This document shows positions 29,970 to 38,323 of a DNA stretch of 64,000 bases, in pieces. Source of the DNA: an alpha proteobacterium BAL199 (GTDB lineage Bacteria; Pseudomonadota; Alphaproteobacteria; Thalassobaculales; Thalassobaculaceae); contig ABHC01000001.1 of the NCBI GenBank assembly GCA_000171835.1, positions 526,464-590,463 on the forward strand, in the 5' to 3' direction. The notes under the pieces are model-generated. The model ran no database searches, was not told the origin of the DNA, and saw only the letters and a list, made by a program, of their open reading frames with translations. A program made the position numbers and the translations under genes. Each line of letters begins with the position of its first letter. Within the stretch, counting starts at the first letter, position 1.

Positions 29970-30560
29970 TCAGCCGAGGAACCGACGCAAAGTCGTATAG
30001 GCGTCGTTGATACTTTTCAACCGTTCCTCGGCATCGCGATCGCCGCCGTTGGCGTCGGGGTGATGTTTTTTGACCAGTTCCTTGTACCGGCGCTTCAATT
30101 GCTCAAGGGTCAGAGGAGGCTCCAGCGCCATGATTGCGAAGGCTTTACCCTCGGGCGAATACGACGACGGTCGTGCAGCACCACCTTGCCGGGGGTCGTT
30201 GCTGCCATCCTCGTCAAGGAAATTGAACGGGTCGCGGACCCGATGGAAAGCCTGACCGCGCGTAGCCCGGTCACCCGCCCCGAATCGCCATGTCGGCCGG
30301 TCCCAGGTCGTTGACCGGCGCAGGTCGGCTTCGACCTCGACATCGCTCATACCGGCATAATAGTTCCAGGACTTATTGTATTCGCGCACATGTTCGAGGC
30401 AGAACCAGTAGTAGTCGCCGAGCCGGTCCCGCGAGCGCGGCGCGCGATACTCGCCGACCTCCGCGCAACCCGGATGCTCACAAGCCTGCAACGAGGATTG
30501 CGCATCGAGGCGGTCGGACATCAGACGTTCCGGATTGGCCTTCGCCATGGGAGCGACCAT
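29970..30560 (-). CDS. J-domain protein with N-terminal Cys/His element
   Basis: This roughly 196-aa protein ends in a J-domain: TLEQLKRRYKELVKKHHPDA with the HPD tripeptide, then RLKSINDAYTTLRRFL. This would stimulate a DnaK-type ATPase. The N-terminal part has CEHPGC and, 25 residues later, FCLEHV, a possible zinc site, followed by WNYYAGMSDVEVEADLR. The family is conserved upstream of cobS in alphaproteobacteria, perhaps as an assembly factor for the chelatase; that is inference. The start may be 30560 or 30548. bolA is divergent. Confidence 0.85.
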   Translation of the reverse strand: MVAPMAKANPERLMSDRLDAQSSLQACEHPGCAEVGEYRAPRSRDRLGDYYWFCLEHVREYNKSWNYYAGMSDVEVEADLRRSTTWDRPTWRFGAGDRATRGQAFHRVRDPFNFLDEDGSNDPRQGGAARPSSYSPEGKAFAIMALEPPLTLEQLKRRYKELVKKHHPDANGGDRDAEERLKSINDAYTTLRRFLG

Positions 30561-30651
30561 CTTAACTGCCGAGAGCGGGAGCGGGACACATGCCGGAGCA
30601 GCCGCTCCCATCCTGATCGAACCTAGCGGCGCATTGCAGAAAGTCCAGAGG

Positions 30652-30960
30652 ATGAACGTGAAAGAGACGATGATTGCGAAGCTGACGGCGGCATTCGCCC
30701 CCGAGAGCCTCGAAGTCGAGGATGAATCGCACAAGCATGCCGGCCACTCCGGCGCGCGCCCCGGGGGGCAGACTCACTTCCGTGTCAGCATGACGTCGGC
30801 TGCCTTTGTTGGCACGTCCAGGATCGAGCGTCATCGACTGGTGAACGCCGTGCTGGCCGATGAATTGAATGACCGAGTGCACGCGCTGGCGCTGACATTG
30901 AACGTACCGGCGGTGCCCGTCGAGGACGGAAGCAACCAAAAAAAGTTGTATGCAATATAA
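30652..30960 (+). CDS. bolA: BolA family protein
   Basis: This 102-aa protein of the BolA type has the signature ESHKHAGHSGARPGGQTHFR, and RLVNAVLADELNDRVHALAL near the C-terminus. BolA proteins bind monothiol glutaredoxins and Fe-S clusters, and some affect morphology or iron regulation. The start at 30652 has AGAGG directly before it; the ATG at 30670 is an alternative. It is divergent from the J-domain/cobST group. An 8-bp inverted repeat, GCAACCAA (30932-30939) and TTGGTTGC (30969-30976), spans its stop codon. Confidence 0.9.
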   Translation: MNVKETMIAKLTAAFAPESLEVEDESHKHAGHSGARPGGQTHFRVSMTSAAFVGTSRIERHRLVNAVLADELNDRVHALALTLNVPAVPVEDGSNQKKLYAI

Positions 30961-31060
30961 AACATTTATTGGTTGCGATGAATTGGCGCCTATGATATCC
31001 GCAACTATACGAGAGAATGTGCCGTAGAGTTCACGCCATAACAGAATAACGAGGCTGCAT

Positions 31061-31447
31061 TTGTTCGCGCCGGATGACAAGCCGTCGATCTTGGAAAGCC
31101 GGAACGTCACGGTGGGAAGCCGGCGCACCAGCATGCGGCTCGAACCTCAGATGTGGGATGCGCTTGAGAGCATTGCTCGTCTGGAAGGTATGACGATCAA
31201 CAACTTGTGCACTCAAATCGACTTTCGGCGGCGAAAGACCGGTCTGACCTCGGCGACCCGGGTGTTCATTGTCAGTTACTATCGGCATCTGGTTCGCCAT
31301 TTCGAAGGCGACGGGGCCCGTGGCGACGTGGCGTTGGCGCTGCAGGTTCTGGACGTGGAGGTCGGACGCCGGCCTGGGCGTGTCACCGACCCACAGCCGG
31401 TCGAGCACTCCGACTCATCGGACGTGAACTGGCCTGCGGAGGGGTAG
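31061..31447 (+). CDS. ribbon-helix-helix domain protein
   Basis: This 128-aa protein begins with the conserved PSILESRNVTVGSRRTSMRL, then EPQMWDALESIARLEGMTIN and RVFIVSYYRHL, matching the RHH_4 (ribbon-helix-helix) family of presumed DNA-binding proteins. The conserved region requires the TTG at 31061 as start, supported by ACGAGG 6 bp upstream; the first ATG (31133) would cut away half the motif. The C-terminus is proline-rich and variable. The target is unknown; no partner toxin is next to it. Confidence 0.8.
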   Translation: MFAPDDKPSILESRNVTVGSRRTSMRLEPQMWDALESIARLEGMTINNLCTQIDFRRRKTGLTSATRVFIVSYYRHLVRHFEGDGARGDVALALQVLDVEVGRRPGRVTDPQPVEHSDSSDVNWPAEG

Positions 31448-31467
31448 GTTCGCTCAATCGACGTTGA

Positions 31468-32091
31468 TCAGCGGGTTGTCGAGGATGACGGGGGTAGCGT
31501 CGTCGGCTCCGCATCCGGTGACCGATGCCAGTTTGGCCAGATCTTGGCGACCACCGGGCTGGTCTCAGCAAACGCATGGCACGAATTCAGCAACGCGGGC
31601 TTGCGGTCCGGGTTCTCCGGAGCCGGGGTCTCGCCGCGCGTTTCAGCCTCTCGGCGCTCTCGCGACCGCTCGCCGAAGATCGTCTGGTAGGCGGTGGTCG
31701 CCATCGGCGCCAGCAGTTCGACCAGATGCGTGCAGCCCTCCGCCCCGCCCAGGCGCTCGCGTACCGCCCGACGCCAGCCGCCGCCGATCGTCAAGCCGAC
31801 CAATCGCTGGAAGTTGGGAGTGATGTCGGGGCAGATCGGGAACGGCCCGGCATCGGTCACCGCCTCGACCGCGACCACCGTCATGTCCCGGTCGATCGTC
31901 AGGCGCAGCCACATGTCATGGACCGGCTGACCGGGATCGATGAAGCCGCGGTACTCGTTCGGAAAGCCGTAGGTCTTGGTATCGACCATGTGCCCTTCGA
32001 TATCCCAGCGACCATCGGCTCGCCGCCACCCGCGGCAGACGATGGTCCGGTCGTGGGAAAGCTCGCGCTCGGCGGGAGGGCTCAGCGGCAT
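31468..32091 (-). CDS. DUF2889 domain protein
   Basis: This 207-aa protein has the DUF2889 pattern: RTIVCRGWRRADGRWDIEGH, DTKTYGF, GQPVHDMWLRLTIDRDMTV, ICPDITPNFQRLVGLTIGGG, GCTHLVELLAPMATTAYQ. The conserved Cys/His positions suggest a metal or cofactor site, but the function is not known. There is no signal peptide. The start at 32091 fits the domain; the longer frame is not supported. It precedes nothing obvious on its strand and follows the CorC-type gene by 46 bp. Confidence 0.78.
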   Translation of the reverse strand: MPLSPPAERELSHDRTIVCRGWRRADGRWDIEGHMVDTKTYGFPNEYRGFIDPGQPVHDMWLRLTIDRDMTVVAVEAVTDAGPFPICPDITPNFQRLVGLTIGGGWRRAVRERLGGAEGCTHLVELLAPMATTAYQTIFGERSRERREAETRGETPAPENPDRKPALLNSCHAFAETSPVVAKIWPNWHRSPDAEPTTLPPSSSTTR

Positions 32092-32137
32092 TGTGGGTCT
32101 CCGTCGCGGAAAGGTCGGCGGTCGGTCGGACCGAATC

Positions 32138-33421
32138 TCATGCGCTCGCCGAGTTGTCCAGCGAGGTGAGCCGCAGCAGGGTGATCTGGTTGCGCTGCCG
32201 GCGCAGGATTCGGAAGCGGAACCCGTAGAATACGAACTCCTGGCCGACATCGGGAATCCGCCGCGCCTCGTGCAGCACCAGCCCGGCGATGGTCGATGCT
32301 TCCTCATCGGGAAGGGTCCAGCCGAACTCGCGGTTCAGGTCGCGTAGCGTGACTGTGCCGTTGACCACCACCGAACCGTCGGTCTGCACACGCACGCCCG
32401 CGACCGCGACGTCGTGCTCGTCCAGGATGTCCCCGACGATCTCCTCGAGGATATCCTCAAGCGTCACCACGCCCATGAAACTGCCGTACTCGTCGACGAC
32501 CAGGGCGAAGTGCTCCCGGCGTTCGCGGAACGCCTGCAACTGGTCCAGCAGGGTCGACGTGTCCGGAATGAACCAGGGATCGTTGGCGATCTCCAGGATC
32601 TTCAGGTCTTCCGGTGCCGATCCGCCGTGCGCCCGGATGGCTCGCAGCAGGGCCTTCACGTGCAGGATGCCGACGATGTTGTCGGACTCGCCCTTGTACA
32701 ACGGGATACGGGTGAACGGGCTGTCCAGCACCTGCTCCAGCAGTTCGGCGAGGGGGGCATCGGCGTCCAGCATCCGCACGTTGCGCCGGTGGGTCATGAT
32801 CTCCGATACCTCGACGTCCGCCAGGTCGAGGATGCTGCGGAGCATTGCCCGCTCATGCTCGACCTCGGCACCGCCATCGGCGTGCATCTCGATCAGGCCG
32901 CGCAGTTCCTCCTCGCGTTCGTCATGGCCGAGACCGGCATTGACCGACACGCCGCACAGCCGCAGCACGCCGGTAACCAGGACCTGCACGGTGATCGACA
33001 GTGGCGTCAGGACCCAAACCAGAGCTCGGATCACCGGACCGACGGCCACCGCGGTCTGATCGGGCCGATTGATCGCGAACGTCTTCGGCAGCACCTCGCC
33101 AAAGATCACGACGACCACGGTCATACCGATCGTCGCCATGGCGACGCCGCTTTCGCCGAACAGCGAAATCAGGGTGCTGGTAGCGAGGGCCGAGGCGAAG
33201 ATGTTGACGACGTTGTTGCCGATCAGGATGGCGCCGATCATCCGGTCGCTGCGCCGCTTCAGAGAAATGACCATTGCGGCGGCGTCGTTGCCCTTGCGGG
33301 CCAACTGCGACAGCCGGGCCTCGCTGGCGGCTGTCAGCGCAGTCTCTGATCCGGAGAAAAAACCGGACAGCAGCAGCAGGATGAAGATGCCACCGATAGT
33401 GAGGGCGAGATGAGTGTCCAT
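32138..33421 (-). CDS. HlyC/CorC family membrane protein (CNNM plus CBS domains)
   Basis: This 427-aa protein has an N-terminal CNNM (DUF21) transmembrane domain at about 1-185 (SGFFSGSETALTAASEARLS, VVVIFGEVLPKTFAINRP), two CBS domains at about 205-335 (IMTHRRNVRMLDAD, FALVVDEYGSFMGVVTLEDI) and the CorC_HlyC transport-associated domain at the end. The family is linked to magnesium or cobalt efflux. It follows aroB by 22 bp on the same strand, a conserved aroK-aroB-CorC order in alphaproteobacteria. Confidence 0.92.
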   Translation of the reverse strand: MDTHLALTIGGIFILLLLSGFFSGSETALTAASEARLSQLARKGNDAAAMVISLKRRSDRMIGAILIGNNVVNIFASALATSTLISLFGESGVAMATIGMTVVVVIFGEVLPKTFAINRPDQTAVAVGPVIRALVWVLTPLSITVQVLVTGVLRLCGVSVNAGLGHDEREEELRGLIEMHADGGAEVEHERAMLRSILDLADVEVSEIMTHRRNVRMLDADAPLAELLEQVLDSPFTRIPLYKGESDNIVGILHVKALLRAIRAHGGSAPEDLKILEIANDPWFIPDTSTLLDQLQAFRERREHFALVVDEYGSFMGVVTLEDILEEIVGDILDEHDVAVAGVRVQTDGSVVVNGTVTLRDLNREFGWTLPDEEASTIAGLVLHEARRIPDVGQEFVFYGFRFRILRRQRNQITLLRLTSLDNSASA

Positions 33422-33443
33422 AGGGCCGGCTCTGCGATCCCTC

Positions 33444-34568
33444 TCAGGCGGCTTGCGGGCGATCGAGCAGGGTGCGCACCGTCGACCGGTCGACATCGTC
33501 GCGCACCACCGCCCGACCCAACCGGTCGAGCAAGACGAAGACGATCCGCCCGTCCCGCGCTTTCTTGTCCTTGGTCATGTGGTCAAGCAACTGGTCGGCG
33601 GTCCACTGCCGTCGGCCGTCGATCTGATCAAGCTCCGTCGGCAATCCGACGGCCGCCAGGTGGGCCGCCAATCGCCCGGCATCCTGGCCGGTGCAAGGGC
33701 CCAGGCGAGCCGACAGCCGGGCGGCCAATACCATGCCGGCCGCCACGCCTTCGCCGTGCAGCAGGGTGCCGTCGTATCCGGCCATGGCTTCCAGTGCATG
33801 GCCGAAGGTGTGACCGAAATTCAGCAACGCGCGAGGGCCGTTGGCCATCTCGCGCTCGTCGGCGACCACAACCGAGGCCTTGGCGCGGCAGGAAGCCACG
33901 ATCGCATGGCGCCGGGCATCGGCATCGCCGTCGATAAGACGGCGACCGTTGGCTTCGAGCCATTCGAAGAAACCGAGGTCGCCAATCGCGCCGTACTTCA
34001 CGACTTCGGCGTAGCCGGCCAGCAGTTCGCGGCGCGGCAGCGTGTCGAGGACATCGGTGTCGATCAGCACACGGCGCGGCTGATGGAAGGCGCCGATCAG
34101 GTTCTTGCCATGCCGGGTGTTGACGCCGGTCTTGCCGCCGACCGAACTGTCGACCTGGGCCAGCAGGGTTGTCGGGAGTTGTATGAAGTCGAGGCCGCGC
34201 AGCGCGATCGACGCTGCGAAGCCGGCAAGGTCTCCGGTCACCCCGCCACCAAGGGCGACCACGACGGTTCGCCGATCGATGCCGAGGGCGAGCAGTCGGT
34301 CCAGCAAGTCGGCGAGGCCATCCATCGACTTTGCCGATTCGCCCGCCGGCACCGTCAGGGTGTGAACGACGGATGCGACGCCTTGCAGCGATTGCGTCAA
34401 CGCGGGCAGATGGAGGGTCGCCACGGTTTCGTCGGCGACGACCGCAACCTTACGCCCCGACACCAGATCGGCCAGCGCGTCGCCGGCGCGACTCAGCAGC
34501 CCGGCACCGACATGGATGGCGTAACGACGGTCGGCGAGGTCGACCTGAACGATCTCGACAGCACTCAT
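33444..34568 (-). CDS. aroB: 3-dehydroquinate synthase
   Basis: This 374-aa NAD- and zinc-dependent enzyme converts DAHP to 3-dehydroquinate, the second step of the shikimate pathway. Motifs are VVALGGGVTGDLAGFAAS, QLPTTLLAQVDSSVGGKTGV (partly), LNFGHTFGHALE and LLHGEGVAAGM, which carry nucleotide-binding glycines and metal-binding His/Glu residues. The start is 13 bp after aroK, so translation is probably coupled. Confidence 0.96.
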   Translation of the reverse strand: MSAVEIVQVDLADRRYAIHVGAGLLSRAGDALADLVSGRKVAVVADETVATLHLPALTQSLQGVASVVHTLTVPAGESAKSMDGLADLLDRLLALGIDRRTVVVALGGGVTGDLAGFAASIALRGLDFIQLPTTLLAQVDSSVGGKTGVNTRHGKNLIGAFHQPRRVLIDTDVLDTLPRRELLAGYAEVVKYGAIGDLGFFEWLEANGRRLIDGDADARRHAIVASCRAKASVVVADEREMANGPRALLNFGHTFGHALEAMAGYDGTLLHGEGVAAGMVLAARLSARLGPCTGQDAGRLAAHLAAVGLPTELDQIDGRRQWTADQLLDHMTKDKKARDGRIVFVLLDRLGRAVVRDDVDRSTVRTLLDRPQAA

Positions 34569-34581
34569 GGTGCGACAGGCT

Positions 34582-35184
34582 TCACTGGTTCAAATGTGCG
34601 ATCACTGCCTGATAGACCTTATCGACGGTCGTCTCAATGGGGACACGACGGGTTTCGACCAGGATGTCGGCTTCTGCATAGACCGGATATCGAACCGCCA
34701 TCAGGCCGCGCAGCGTCTCTTTCGGATCAGCGGTCTTGAGGAGCGGACGGTTGGAACGCCGGGACACCCGTTCGTACAACGTGTCGATATCCGCCTTCAG
34801 CCACAACGACATGCCCTTCTCCCGCACGACGGCACGGGTGTCGGCAGCCATGAAGGCGCCGCCACCGGTGGCCAGGACATGGGGCGTGCGGTCTTCCAGC
34901 AACCGGCGGATCACGCGCCGCTCACCGTCCCGGAACGCAGCTTCACCGAGTTCTTCGAAGATTTCGGGAATGGTGCGCCCGGCAGCGGTCTCGATCTCGA
35001 CGTCGGCATCCAGGAAATCGACGCCGAACCGCTGGGCCAGCCGCCGTCCGATGCTGCTTTTGCCGGCCCCCATCAGGCCGACCAGGACCAGGGTCTTCGG
35101 CAAGCAGGTCTCTTGCGGCGGCGAGATCACAGCCGCTGGTCTCGATTCGGGCATGTCCATGCGGGCTTCGCTGGCCGAGGTCAT
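34582..35184 (-). CDS. aroK: shikimate kinase
   Basis: This 200-aa enzyme phosphorylates shikimate at the 3-hydroxyl. It has Walker [18 protein letters not shown] near residue 40, the shikimate-binding DADVEIE and F-R-D-GERRVI, the ATGGGAF loop near 110, and the lid region RSNRPLL. The first 28 residues are an extension relative to E. coli AroK, common in alphaproteobacteria. It heads the aroK-aroB-CorC operon. Confidence 0.95.
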   Translation of the reverse strand: MTSASEARMDMPESRPAAVISPPQETCLPKTLVLVGLMGAGKSSIGRRLAQRFGVDFLDADVEIETAAGRTIPEIFEELGEAAFRDGERRVIRRLLEDRTPHVLATGGGAFMAADTRAVVREKGMSLWLKADIDTLYERVSRRSNRPLLKTADPKETLRGLMAVRYPVYAEADILVETRRVPIETTVDKVYQAVIAHLNQ

Positions 35185-35377
35185 GACTGGTCACCCGCGC
35201 AGCGCGGCGATTGTGCCTCGCGTTGCGTCGGATTCCCTCGATCGGTACAGTGCCGTAGTCGCGCCATAGTCCGACGGTACCACACGCTCCGCGGCGGTCG
35301 CCATACTGGGCTCGGCCGGCCGGCAGGGCTTCGGGCCCGTCGTTGTGCGGAACTGTTCACCGGGTAGGCCTTTGGCC

Positions 35378-35515
35378 ATGCGTTTTCTCGCCGTTCTGCT
35401 GGTAGTCCTGGTCCTGCTCGTCGGGGGCGGTGCCGCGTTCCTGATGACCTGGGATATTCCACCTCCGACCGCACCCGTCCAGAAAGTGATCCCGAATGAC
35501 CGGCTGCCGAAGTAG
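35378..35515 (+). CDS. 45-aa conserved-looking inner-membrane protein
   Basis: This short frame reads MRFLAVLLVVLVLLVGGGAA, then FLMTWDIPPPTAPVQKVIPN and DRLPK: a single N-terminal membrane helix followed by a proline-rich periplasmic tail. Similar tiny proteins with a PPP-x-APV-x-KVIPND tail occur upstream of this locus in related alphaproteobacteria (from memory, not searched). It ends 7 bp before the start of the 600-aa secreted protein and is probably co-transcribed with it and xerD. Function unknown. Confidence 0.7.
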   Translation: MRFLAVLLVVLVLLVGGGAAFLMTWDIPPPTAPVQKVIPNDRLPK

Positions 35516-35522
35516 AAACGGC

Positions 35523-37325
35523 ATGCGCCTGATCATTGGACTCGGATTGCTCGTCGCCACGGCATTCTTCGATCCCAGCCTGCCACAAGCCCAGACGCGT
35601 GGCCCGATTCTGTTGGGACCGCCGACGCCGCTTTCTCCCGGTGGCGATACACTTTTGACGCCGCCGGCTCCACCGCCGGTGGTTCAGCAAGCCCCCGAGC
35701 GCGCGGCACCTCGGACTACGGCGGATGGCGCGATCCGGATCGAGGGTCTGAAGCGGCTGACTGTGGACGCTACAGGATCGTTGACGCCGGACAGCGGCGG
35801 GTTGCGTACGGACCTGTGGGCCGGAACGCCCGGACCCATCGCGCTTCGGCTGGTCGCGTTGCTGCCGGCTGCACCCGACAGTCGTGCCTTGCGAAATCTT
35901 CAGCGCCGTCTGTTGCTGTCGTCGGGACCGGCGCCGGCCGATCTCCCGGCGGAAGGGGGGCTTCTGGCGGCTCGTGCCGAGCGACTGTTGGCCATGGGCG
36001 CTCTCGATGAACTCGCAGCGCTGGCTTCGGTCGCCCGGGGTCGAGACGACGATCCCGAGATTGCCCGCGTTCTTGCTGAGCGTGCGCTGGCGGTCGCGGA
36101 TCAGGCCACGGCCTGCCGGTATCACGAGGCAATGTCGACCCGCGCGGACGATCGCTACTGGCTCAAGGTTGGCGTGGTGTGCGAGCTGTGGCGCGGCGAT
36201 ACGATCAAGGCCGAATTCGGCGCTCGGGTGTTGAGCGAGGTCGGCGAGCATGACGCGCTGCTGCAGGAACTGGTGCAGGGGGCGATCGCCGGGCGCGCGG
36301 GTGGGCCGCAGCGGTTGGTGGGGGCAACCGCGGTGCATCTGGCGGCGGCGGTTGCCGCCAAGGCCCGGATCGACCCGGATGTGACGTCGATCGACTCCCT
36401 GCCGGTGCTGGTGTCGCTTGCGCGCGGCGTGGGCAATCCTCCATTTGCCGCGCGGCTGGCGGCGGCGGAGAAGGCTGAACGGGCCGGTGCGCTGGGCACC
36501 GATGCGCTGATCGCGCTGTACGCCGAGGTTGCCGTGCAGGTCGGGCCGATCGACGGGGCTTTGCGGGCCGCCGAGGCCGATCCAAGCGCCTACTCCCGTG
36601 CGCTGCTGTGGCGTACCGCCGACATCAATCCGGACTCGGCGCAGCGCGCCCGGGTCGTTCGCAAGGCCTTCGAGATCGCCGAGAACGCATCGTCATGGCG
36701 CCAGACGGCGAGGGTGTTCGCGCCGTTGATCCGCCGGCTTGATGTCGCCTCCGGCCCGGATGACCTGCCGGTGGATGCGGTGCGCGCGCTGGTCGCTGCT
36801 GGGTCAGCACCGGAAGCACGGCCGTGGATGGAGTGGTTGCAGACCCGGGCCGACACCGGAAACTCAGCGGCCGGCGCAATGTCTCGCCAGATCTGGGTGG
36901 CGGCCTGGATCGGCGGTGGCGACCGACTGGCCCCCTACCGGGAAGCCTCGGTCGCGGCGTGGTGGGATGAACTGCGGGAGGTCGATCCAGAAGGGGCGTC
37001 AAATCTTGGCGCGGCCGCCCTTGCGCTGATGGATGCGCTGGGAGCGCCGGTTGGCGTGGACGCTTGGCGAGGGTTGGCCGGTGGGCCACCGACCAGTCCT
37101 TACGAAACGCCGAGTGCGGCGTTCCGCAACGGCGTTTCAGCCGCCGCTGCCGCCGGGCGCATGGCGGAGGCCATTCTGTTGGCTTGCGCCGGCTTCGGTG
37201 AGGTGCGGCTTGAAGAACTCGACCCGACGGCGATTGCCGGGGTCGTGGCGGCGCTGAAGGGGCTGAACCTGGAAGATGATGCCCGGCATCTGGCCGGTGA
37301 GGCAGCCGTGGCTTATGGCCTGTAG
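35523..37325 (+). CDS. secreted helical-repeat protein of unknown function (600 aa)
   Basis: The product starts with a signal peptide (MRLIIGLGLLVATAFFDPSL, cleavage near AQA/QT), then a proline-rich linker, a conserved block EGLKRLTVDATGSLTPDSGG and about 480 residues of alanine-rich helices that look like degenerate TPR-type repeats (ERLLAMGALDELAALASVAR, EIARVLAERALAVADQATAC). There are no catalytic motifs. Homologues usually lie directly before xerD in Rhodospirillales-like genomes. Here the stop codon abuts the xerD start with no gap. It is likely periplasmic. Confidence 0.75.
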   Translation: MRLIIGLGLLVATAFFDPSLPQAQTRGPILLGPPTPLSPGGDTLLTPPAPPPVVQQAPERAAPRTTADGAIRIEGLKRLTVDATGSLTPDSGGLRTDLWAGTPGPIALRLVALLPAAPDSRALRNLQRRLLLSSGPAPADLPAEGGLLAARAERLLAMGALDELAALASVARGRDDDPEIARVLAERALAVADQATACRYHEAMSTRADDRYWLKVGVVCELWRGDTIKAEFGARVLSEVGEHDALLQELVQGAIAGRAGGPQRLVGATAVHLAAAVAAKARIDPDVTSIDSLPVLVSLARGVGNPPFAARLAAAEKAERAGALGTDALIALYAEVAVQVGPIDGALRAAEADPSAYSRALLWRTADINPDSAQRARVVRKAFEIAENASSWRQTARVFAPLIRRLDVASGPDDLPVDAVRALVAAGSAPEARPWMEWLQTRADTGNSAAGAMSRQIWVAAWIGGGDRLAPYREASVAAWWDELREVDPEGASNLGAAALALMDALGAPVGVDAWRGLAGGPPTSPYETPSAAFRNGVSAAAAAGRMAEAILLACAGFGEVRLEELDPTAIAGVVAALKGLNLEDDARHLAGEAAVAYGL

Positions 37326-38270
37326 ATGGCGCGTCAGGCAGCACCCCGCGGCTGGACATCGGCGATCGAGACATTCCTGGAAATGATGGCGGCTGAGCGC
37401 GGTGCCGCGCGCAACACGCTCGACGCCTACGGTCGCGACCTGATGCATGCGGAACTCTGGTTGAACGAACGCGGTGGGTCGCTCGAGACTGCCGACGTGG
37501 ACGGCCTGCGGGCCTACCTGTCGGCGGCTGAAGCAGGTGGCGTCATGCCGCGCACTGCGGCGCGCCGGTTGTCGGCGCAACGGCAGTTCTTCCGGTTCCT
37601 GTACGCCGAGGGCAGGCGGGCCGATGATCCGACCGCAACGCTCGATGCGCCGCGCCGTGGACGGCCGTTGCCGAAGATCCTGTCCGAAGCCGACGTTGAT
37701 GCGCTTCTCGATGCCGCGTGCGACCGGCCGGGCCCAGAGGGATTGCGGCTGATCTGCCTGCTCGAGGTTTTGTACGCCACCGGGCTTCGCGTGTCGGAAC
37801 TGGTCGGCCTGCCGTTCGCGGCGGTTGCCCGGGATCCGCATGTGCTGATCGTCCGTGGCAAGGGCGGCAAGGAGCGGATGGTACCGTTGACGGCCGCGGC
37901 GATGGATGCCATCGCCGCCTATAAGGCGGTACGCGGCGTGTTTCTGACGACGAAGGCGTCGCCGCACCTGTTCCCGTCGCGCTCCGCTCAAGGGCATCTG
38001 ACCCGTCGGCGGTTCGGACAACTGCTCGATGAAACGGCGATTCTGGCGGGGATCGACCCGGCAAAGGTATCACCGCACGTGCTGCGCCACGCTTTTGCCA
38101 CTCACCTACTGGATCATGGCGCCGATCTTCGCAGCGTTCAGCAGATGCTGGGCCACGCCGACATCTCGACGACGCAGATCTACACCCATGTCCTGGCCGA
38201 GCGCCTGCGGGCGCTGGTCGAGACACATCACCCCCTGGCCCGTAGTCTAAGTTCCGGTGCCGACTTGTAG
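37326..38270 (+). CDS. xerD: site-specific tyrosine recombinase XerD
   Basis: This 314-aa recombinase has an N-terminal SAM-like core-binding domain (FLEMMAAERGAARNTLDAYG) and a catalytic domain with all expected residues: R in TGLRVSEL, K in GKGGKERMVPL, H-x-x-R in HVLRHAFATHLL, H in LGHADIST and the nucleophile Y in QIYTHV. With XerC it resolves chromosome dimers at dif with FtsK. The ATG directly follows the previous stop codon, so the gene is translationally coupled to the 600-aa protein. Genomic setting argues for housekeeping XerD rather than a phage integrase. Confidence 0.92.
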   Translation: MARQAAPRGWTSAIETFLEMMAAERGAARNTLDAYGRDLMHAELWLNERGGSLETADVDGLRAYLSAAEAGGVMPRTAARRLSAQRQFFRFLYAEGRRADDPTATLDAPRRGRPLPKILSEADVDALLDAACDRPGPEGLRLICLLEVLYATGLRVSELVGLPFAAVARDPHVLIVRGKGGKERMVPLTAAAMDAIAAYKAVRGVFLTTKASPHLFPSRSAQGHLTRRRFGQLLDETAILAGIDPAKVSPHVLRHAFATHLLDHGADLRSVQQMLGHADISTTQIYTHVLAERLRALVETHHPLARSLSSGADL

Positions 38271-38323
38271 GGGTTGGGTGTCACCGTTATGGTGCCGCCG
38301 CTTTTGGATGAGGCTCACTGCAC

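Noticed and set aside
26985..30314. Plus-strand frames across cobT, cobS and the J-domain gene
   Set aside because: All are shadows; the minus-strand products match chelatase subunits along their full length.
27003..30960. A cobalamin riboswitch upstream of the cobST group
   Set aside because: I could not find a B12-box-like element in the short bolA/J-domain gap; absence by eye is not proof, and a covariance search would decide.
31061..31447. The ribbon-helix-helix protein as an antitoxin
   Set aside because: No toxin-like gene is adjacent; it matches a conserved stand-alone family.
37326..38270. XerD as a mobile-element integrase
   Set aside because: It sits in conserved core order before accA and far from the tRNA; it is full length with XerD-type motifs.
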